The notes under the pieces: generated by a model | Told to the model about the DNA's origin: nothing | Seen by the model: the letters and a program-made list of their open reading frames with translations, nothing else | Database searches by the model: none | From: Chromera velia | Lineage: Eukaryota > Sar > Chromeraceae | Assembly (NCBI GenBank): GCA_018398765.1 | Contig: JAHBMJ010000749.1 | Location: 16,797 to 34,205, forward strand | Direction: 5' to 3' | Length of the DNA: 17,409 nt | In this document: one piece after another, positions 1-7,600 of the stretch | How the letters are laid out: each line of letters opens with the position of its first letter | Position numbering within the stretch: position 1 is the first letter of the stretch | Program-made: the position numbers and the translations under genes

Positions 1-35
1 CCCCCCCCCCCCGAAAAAAAGGCTGCAGGACTGAC

Positions 36-110
36 CAAAGGAAGATCACAGAGCCTCCGGTCCCCCTCGGGATTGTACCGGTTGTGTGGGAAATGTGCGA
101 AGTCGTCAAC
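36..110 (-). CDS. Exon, 25 codons, last exon seen before left edge
   Basis: Acceptor CGACTTCAG before 110, donor GTCAGT after 36, phase 0 at both ends. It encodes VDDFAHFPHNRYNPEGDRRL and a few more residues, not low-complexity. The gene must continue to the left of the window. Confidence 0.6.
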
Positions 111-665
111 CTGAAGTCGGCAACGTGACGCAATTTCAGTGCACACAGAAAGGAAAAGTGTGTAGGTGAGGAAGTCGGCCAAGGAGGGCTGTGGGAGAAG
201 AAGCAATTGAAAGAGGAAAACTGACACCATCCAGCGTGAGGGGATCATTGACTGACAGCCAGGCGAGGGGTAAACATTGAGGGCTCTCTTTCTTTCTGGT
301 CGGCGAAGAGACAGTTACAGGCAGAAAGAAAAGGGTGGGCCCTTCAAACAACAGAAAGTCGACGGCAACTGATAAAAGTCGAAAGGAAACCAGACTGGAT
401 AAACAGGCGGATGAAGAAAGTCAGAAAAAGACGGGGAGGGCAGATCAGAAAAAGACTGAGAAACGAACAATCAGACAGTCGGAAGAAACAGAAAAAAAAT
501 CGAGAGACCAAAAAAAAAAAAAACCGACCCGAAATCCTTCCAACCAGAAGACGTCCGAGAACATTGGAGCGGGGAGTTGCTCTTTTCGCCCTTTCTGCAC
601 ACACACACACACACACACACACGCTCGGTCGCTCGCTCGCTCACGCAAACTGAGACGCAGGCGCG

Positions 666-706
<41 letters not shown>

Positions 707-1241
707 GCGCTTGTGTGTCACTCAACCAGTGCACTTGACTGCTGCTTGCACCAGCCCACGAATGCATCTATCATTTCAACCCTTGACCAGGCGAACACTT
801 GTACGCACGAGGAACGGCAGCAGAAGAAGTGGAAACAGGCAAGGGAGAGAGAACAATCGAACTTACCGAGCCGGCGCCTTCCAGCAGCATCTCGACTGCC
901 GCTTCTGCAAAAGAGATCCAAGCACAAGAGGGGGCAGAAAAGAGATCCAAGAGAACAAAACCGGAAAGTTGTGCAATTGGACAAAAAAACCTCTCAAGAA
1001 ATTAAGCAAAGAACGGAATGTGACAAATCCCCTAGCAAGCACAAAGAGGCAAGTGCGGTGACTGCTTTTCCCTCTTGCTCCAAGTCCATCCATCTTCTCC
1101 CCTCTCCGGATTCCCTTTCCCTTTTCCGCGACTGACGGTCAGGAGCAGGGGTCAGAGACACGTCTTGGCCTAAGGCCCTCGCATTCAGTTTGGTTATCAG
1201 ATCGTCCTCTCTCTCCTTCCTATCCATCTGCACGGACAGAG

Positions 1242-1276
<35 letters not shown>

Positions 1277-4200
1277 GGGGNGGGGGGGGGGGGGGCAGCG
1301 CTTCATTGAAGCACGTGCATGTATGAAAAGGTCTCTCGAATTGAATGCCCACCCCCTTGGTAAATTCGAGACACGAAGGAAAAAGAAGAACAAGGTTCCG
1401 AGACGATATTTTTCCATGCACACTCAAGATCTCTATCGCTCCGCGGGTTTGTTTCCTCCCACTTGCTGCAGTACCAAGAAAAACGCTAAGGGGGACAGGC
1501 AGCAGGAGACAGACAGACTATATGTTTCCCAGACAGACAGACAGGCAGACAGAAAAGACATGGGTAATTTACATCCCCGCATATCGCAGTCTCAGTCTTT
1601 CTCTCTCTCTTCGCACATACACCAACCGACCGACCTCCATCAGTGTGGCATTCTCCACCCCCACCTGCACTCCTGCTGCCCCTGCCCCCCCCGGCTGTTG
1701 CTGGTGGTGAGCGGGTCGTTGCAACGCTGCCTCAAACGCAGGCAGCGGGCCCCGGACAAAGGATCCGGGAGGGCCCACGCCGTGCGCCGGCATGATTGAT
1801 GTCCCAGGGGAGGAAGCGAAGGGGGGGGCGAGGCTGAACGGTTGGGCGAGGTGTCCCTGCCCCGCGATGGCTGTTCGTTCTCTCTCTGCCAGCTGGGGGG
1901 GTGGGGCCACAGCGCTTCCATGGGAGGGCCCCCTCGGTCGGGCGTGAAGGATGGAGTGCAGCAGGGCCTCCAGATTCACCTCCATGCCTGCATGCATGCA
2001 TGCATGCATGCGTGGTCAGTCATGCCTGTCTCTCTTTCTCTTGTCGGTGCATGGTTGGTGCACATGTCCATGTTCCATATCTGCCAACCGTGGGCAGGCA
2101 GGGGCCAGATTCTGGAGGCCAAAAGAGAGAGAGACTTGGTGAGTGCACCGACCCCTGCTGCTGTGTCTGAGGGGCCAGCGGAGGACGAAGGGATGGAGAG
2201 AACGACGCACAACAGGGAGAAACGGAGCAAACAAAAAAAGAGGAACGCAGAAAGCACAAGTGATGGAATGGATCGAGTGCTCTCTCTGCCTGTGAATCTT
2301 GTTCGACTGGTCTATTGAGACGATAAGAAAACGGAAGGAGAAGAAAAGAGACCATCAGAGACAACAGAAAGAGCACCCACCTATCACGCACTGAGCCTAG
2401 CTGCGTAAAAATCAGACAACACCACCCAACTGCCAGTTGCTTGGGCAAAAAGGACAATGAAGCAAGTGCCTGCTTCACTGCCTCACCCACCCACCCACCC
2501 ACCGAGAAATTTCCTCAACCGATCCCATCCTAGATAGGGGCGAGCAGGGGAACGACCATCCCATTGGAGTTCGTTCCGCAGGGCCTCTGCCGTCTTATCT
2601 GCACACACACAGCCATTTGATCGTTCTCTCATCACCCAGCCTGTGAGTCAACTGGCCGACTAAGAAATGGAAAAAAATGGCCCACAGAAAAATACTCTGA
2701 TACGAACTCTCAACAACTTGCTACTGCGTACCACCCGCATTGTCAGTGCTGCATGAGGACATCCCATGCAGATCTGATGCAGACCAATGAGCGTCAAAAA
2801 AGGGGAGGGGGTGAGAGAAAGGGAGACCAGCGAAGACAAGAGAGGAGAAACATGCATCTAAGGGGGATAAGCCGAAAGCAGTGCAGTGAGGCAGGTAGAG
2901 CACCGACATTTTCTCACGCCCCCCATCCTCTCCCTGTTCACTTTCTGCATGCGGATAGGCAGGCAGGCAGGCCGAAAGGCAGACAGACAGGCAGGCAAGG
3001 CGTCCTCACCCACCCACCCACCCACCTTGTTTCTCCTTGTCGGCCTCCTTGGCCATTTCCCGAAAGAAGACTGGGAACTGCCTGATGACGTCCCCCGACT
3101 GCAGCAGGTGCTCTGCCATCTGCCTCTCTGCCAGGGACACCCCAGAGGCCTCCCACCAGGCGGAGCTCTGTCCTCCACCGGAACCATCAGGGCCCTCCTG
3201 CACTCACACACAGACACACAGACAGAGACACAGGCATGGGCAGATATAGACACACAGATATGGACACAGACAGATACAGAGACACAGACAGATACGGAGA
3301 CACAGACAGAGACGGAGACACAGGCAGGTACGGAGACACTGACAGATACGCAGACATAGACAGATACGGAGACACAGCTAGATCCGGAGACGTAGACAGA
3401 GACCCAGACAGAGACCGAGTGAACGTATGGGACAAGCAATCCTCCGGAATAAAATGAATGAAATCATGTGGTGAGAGCAAATGTGAAAGAAAAGGCCAGA
3501 TGATGATCACCGAGAGGAGGGGAGGGAACCACATGTGTGTGCATGGCCGGGGCCAACAAAATTGAATTGAAGAGAAGAGAGGATGGTAGAGAGGTGCATT
3601 AGCGGGGATGAGAAGTGAACAAACTTTCTGTCAAAAACGAACGGCCTGTACGGAAAAACAGAAAAAAAAACTTTTCAGTTTGGACACGATACGGACCAAC
3701 AAAAGCATGTCATTCAGAGAACAGAGAAGAGATCTTTTCCCTTCCCCACTCCCCCCCACACGCACCAAAGCAAAGTTGACCAGACTCGCTGTCCGTATCC
3801 GTTGTGTCTGCTGATCTGATACAGATGCCTTCAGTCCCCTATCCTCGTCCTCATCTCCACTCTTCAAGCTGTGCGCGGGCAGTCTCCACTCCTCTGTCCG
3901 AAGGTCCACATCCCCTTTCTCAAACTCTCCCTCAATCCCCTGCTCTCCCCCTTCAACCTGACCACCGCCAGGCTTCTTCACAGCGACCCTCCAGGGCCCA
4001 GAGCCGGGCTGACGATATCGAGGCCACACGGTGCGGGGGGCAAGTGAACAGAACTGTAGAGGCTTCGGGTGAGCAGGAAGGGGGGGGTGGAAACTGGCTC
4101 TAGAGTAAGAGGCAGAGTGCGAATGAGAATGAGAGCGGGAGGCACCAGAGGCACCTCCCCCCCCTGCTCCTCCTGTGCGAGGGGGGGGGAGGGGGACTGT

Positions 4201-4571
4201 GGAAGGAGCCTGTCCCGTCTCCGCCGAGAGAGCCCGCAGCTCTGCAACCAACTCACAGCACTTGCGGGAAAAGTCATCAGCGCCCTTTTCCTTCTCTCCA
4301 TCCTTTTTGTCTTCTGCCGCCGCAACAACCGCGGAGGCGGCAGACGAAGAAGAAGAAGCGGAGGCGCTCCCCCCTCCTCGTTCTCGCAGAGCGCTGTCAA
4401 GGGCATCTGCAATTTTAGTCAGACGCTGCAGCAAAGGAAAGGAGAATAGACCAGGGGGGGGGATAGAGGCATCCATCAACACTGCGAGAGGCCAAAGAAA
4501 GAAGCGACCCAGAGGAAAAGAGCATCACAAGGATCGATCCAGAAAGAAAGAAGGAAGGAAGGAAGGAAGGA

Positions 4572-4612
<41 letters not shown>

Positions 4613-7600
4613 TGTGGGCTCAACTCAGGGAATCCAAAAGGATTCACTGATTTCTGCGCACAACCGTAGACTAGCTTAGGCACTCAAGCAAGCACTCACG
4701 GACCGACCTCCGCCGCCCCGCTGCCCGCCGCGTCCCCCTCGTCTCTCTTCAGAAAAGGAAGGGCCAGGGCAGGCTCAGACTGCAGGGACACGAACACAGG
4801 CACACACACACACACAGAGAGAGAGAGAGGGGGGGGGGGGNGGGGGGGGGGGGGGGGGATCTACAAGAAAAGGAGCAACAAAAATGACACCACAAACATC
4901 AGACCCAGCATAAAAGCCTGTGGGGAGAACGGTGTTTTACGAACGCAAGGAACAAAATTAGGTCAGCTCACGAAAGCGACGCTGTCTGTTCTCGTTTGTG
5001 AGAGAAGAAAAAGCACGTACAAAATCAAAACCACGTCGAGAGGGAAGGGCACGCGCTGAAAAAAAAAGGTCAACAAAAGAGAGAAAAGCTGACCCCCGCC
5101 CCTCCTCTGCCAGGCCCCGTTGCGCCCGACGCACTACCGCCGCTCCTTCTACCCTCCCCCGGGTCTGCCATCACGACATCTCCGTTCGGTTCCCTTCTCT
5201 CCAAGCTCCTGCTGCTTCGCTGTGTCTCCTCAGCCCCTGCACAAACAGAGAGAAGGAAGGAAAACATGACATGGAGGGATCTCTATCAGTCTGTTCAGTG
5301 CCCTAATGCTACCAGCAATCCAAGCGACGCCAGAAAAAGGAGAGACTGATCAGCATCACCTGCCTGGCAGCTGGTAGGGACCGTCTACTTAATCGGCCCC
5401 CGTCTGCCTGCCTGCCTCTCTGTTCTGATGCCTGCCTGTGTACCTGTCTGCCCCTCTGTTCTGATGCCTGCCTGTGTACCTGTCTGCCTCTCTGTTCTGA
5501 TGTCTGCCTGTGTTCCTGTCTGCCCCTCTGTTCTGATGTCTGCCTGTGTACCTGTCTGCCTCTCTGTTCTGATGTCTGCCTGTGTACCTGTCTGCCTCTC
5601 TGTTCTGATGTCTGCCTGTGTACCTGTCTGCCAGTCTTCTCACCCAACACTCACTCTCAACCGTTCTGCCGCTCACTTTCCTTGTCGGCACTCAGCAAGA
5701 GAAAATGACATGAAAAGAGGTTGGAGCCACAGACGAAAATGAAAAGACAGAGAGCGGTATGGGTATGGTGGGAGGTTCCAATAGTCTAACTGAGTTGCTG
5801 TCTTGTCACAAAGACCAGAACAGGCAGACACAAATAAAGAGACACAGGTGTGCATGTGCACTCACTCACTCACTCACGTGCTGCCAGAAGAATTCTTCTG
5901 TACACGCAGGGCACACGGATGCAGAGGGGGTCCTGCAAGGAAGGAGAAGTCAATTCAATCTCATTCCATTCAATTCACTCAAGCAACTTGTGGGTGTCCA
6001 ACACCTGACAGAGAGAGAGCCCATCTACGCACACAGAGAGGTTCACTTCCGCACCGAGAACCGACGAAGGGAGACGGATGGCTTGCGATGAGAAGGAGCC
6101 CCCCCCCGGGGGAAAGGGAAGGGAAGGGGAGAGAAGGTCATCTGGACAGACAGAAAGCAGCGGTGTCTTTCAGCAAATGTGCGTGCGGCAAAGAAACTGC
6201 TCAGGGACTCGCACCGCCTGATTCAAGGAAGAAAGACGAGAAGGAGGGGGAAAAGAAGGAGAGACGTGTGCAAAGAACCCAACCATGCAGGAAAGCGGAG
6301 AGACATGCAGGAGGGATGCAACGGACACTACACTCGGGGGACGGCTGATCCATTAAGGGAAAGGAGAGGGACAGTCAGGTGGGTGGTATAAGTACTGAAC
6401 TCACATACCTCTTTGGTCATTTTCACCCCCTTCCTTCGTGCCAAGATGAAAAATGGCTTCTTCTGCCGAACCACAAGATGAAGCTCGCAGTTTCCCCCCT
6501 CCCACTGGCTTTCCCCTCCAGCTCCTCTCTGCAACGACCGACGCGAGAGAGAGGGAACGAAGAAGCAACACACTCGATCCTTGTTTGAGTGGGGCTTCAA
6601 AGCAAGCAGAAAAACGTACAACAAAGCAAAAGCTACCAACCAGGAAATGAAGCACAGGAATCGACACGACAAAAAGGCATCAAGTTACAAATGGTGCATG
6701 CCAAGTCATTTTTGTAGGGCATTTCCTTGCTTGCTACAATACAACTCTTTCTATTCTATGCATGCTCATCTTCCTACACTTTCCTCAATGGAAGACTCTC
6801 CCCCCTCCTAATTTCTCTCCTTCTGTATTTCTCCTCATCCCTGTTTTTAGCAGAGCACCATGTATCCGTCTCTCTTCCCCCGACCCCCGAACCCACTCAC
6901 CACTGGACAGACGGAGACACTGACTGACCCGACTTGCCCTCTCCCTCTGTGAAATCGAGGACAACGTTCTTGACACCGCCCCCTTCCCAGCATCCCCCCC
7001 CACTGGCAACATCCCCCCTTGCTCCTCCATGGAGGAGGGTACCCCCACCGCCTTCAGGAACTTCAACGGACTCTCGGGCTCCTTCGACAAATCCAGAAGA
7101 AAGGCGCCTCGACAGACCGAAGGATCACTCTCCTTCGTTGCTAGAACAACCAGACATCCCTCCCCCGCAGAGCCCTCAAGGTCCTCCAACCGACGCACGT
7201 CACTCTTCGGCAGCTCCATCCCCTCATCAGGAAGCGATGCCTGCATTGTCTTCTCAAATCCGTGTACACGAGAATGCTCCCGTCCAATTTACGTTTTTCA
7301 AACAGAGACCGTGCCCGCCCCCTTGCCAGGAAGAATCAACAATCTATCACGAATACCACCATGTCAAACCCAAAGATGACGCTGCCAACGAACCTCAAGA
7401 CAGGCAGGTCGACACTCATCCAACAGAAATGCCGATGAGAAGACAAGAGGCGAAATTTCTGTTCGTGGACACTAAAAAAAAACCTTAAAAAAAAAGCCTC
7501 CTCCCCTGAAAGGCAGACAGACAGACAGACAGACACATACATACATACACAGACAGACAGACCTGAAAAGGGAATGCGGTCAGACAAGGGTCGCTCACGG

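Noticed and set aside
335-1135. Plus-strand open frame of 266 codons
   Set aside because: Lys/Arg/Gln/Glu-rich because it reads purine-rich antisense introns; it crosses (CA)n and (GA)n microsatellites and several well-supported minus-strand exons.
2858-3439. Minus-strand frame of 193 codons rich in Val/Ser/Cys
   Set aside because: Mostly translation of the 18-bp satellite; the true exon at 3197-3026 is in a different frame.
5403-5632. CRISPR array
   Set aside because: The 36-bp period recalls CRISPR repeats, but copies are head-to-tail with no spacers, and the genome is eukaryotic.
5309-5650. Repeat protein encoded by the 36-bp array
   Set aside because: The period is a multiple of three, so any frame without stops stays open; no non-repeat coding sequence is attached and splice borders are missing.
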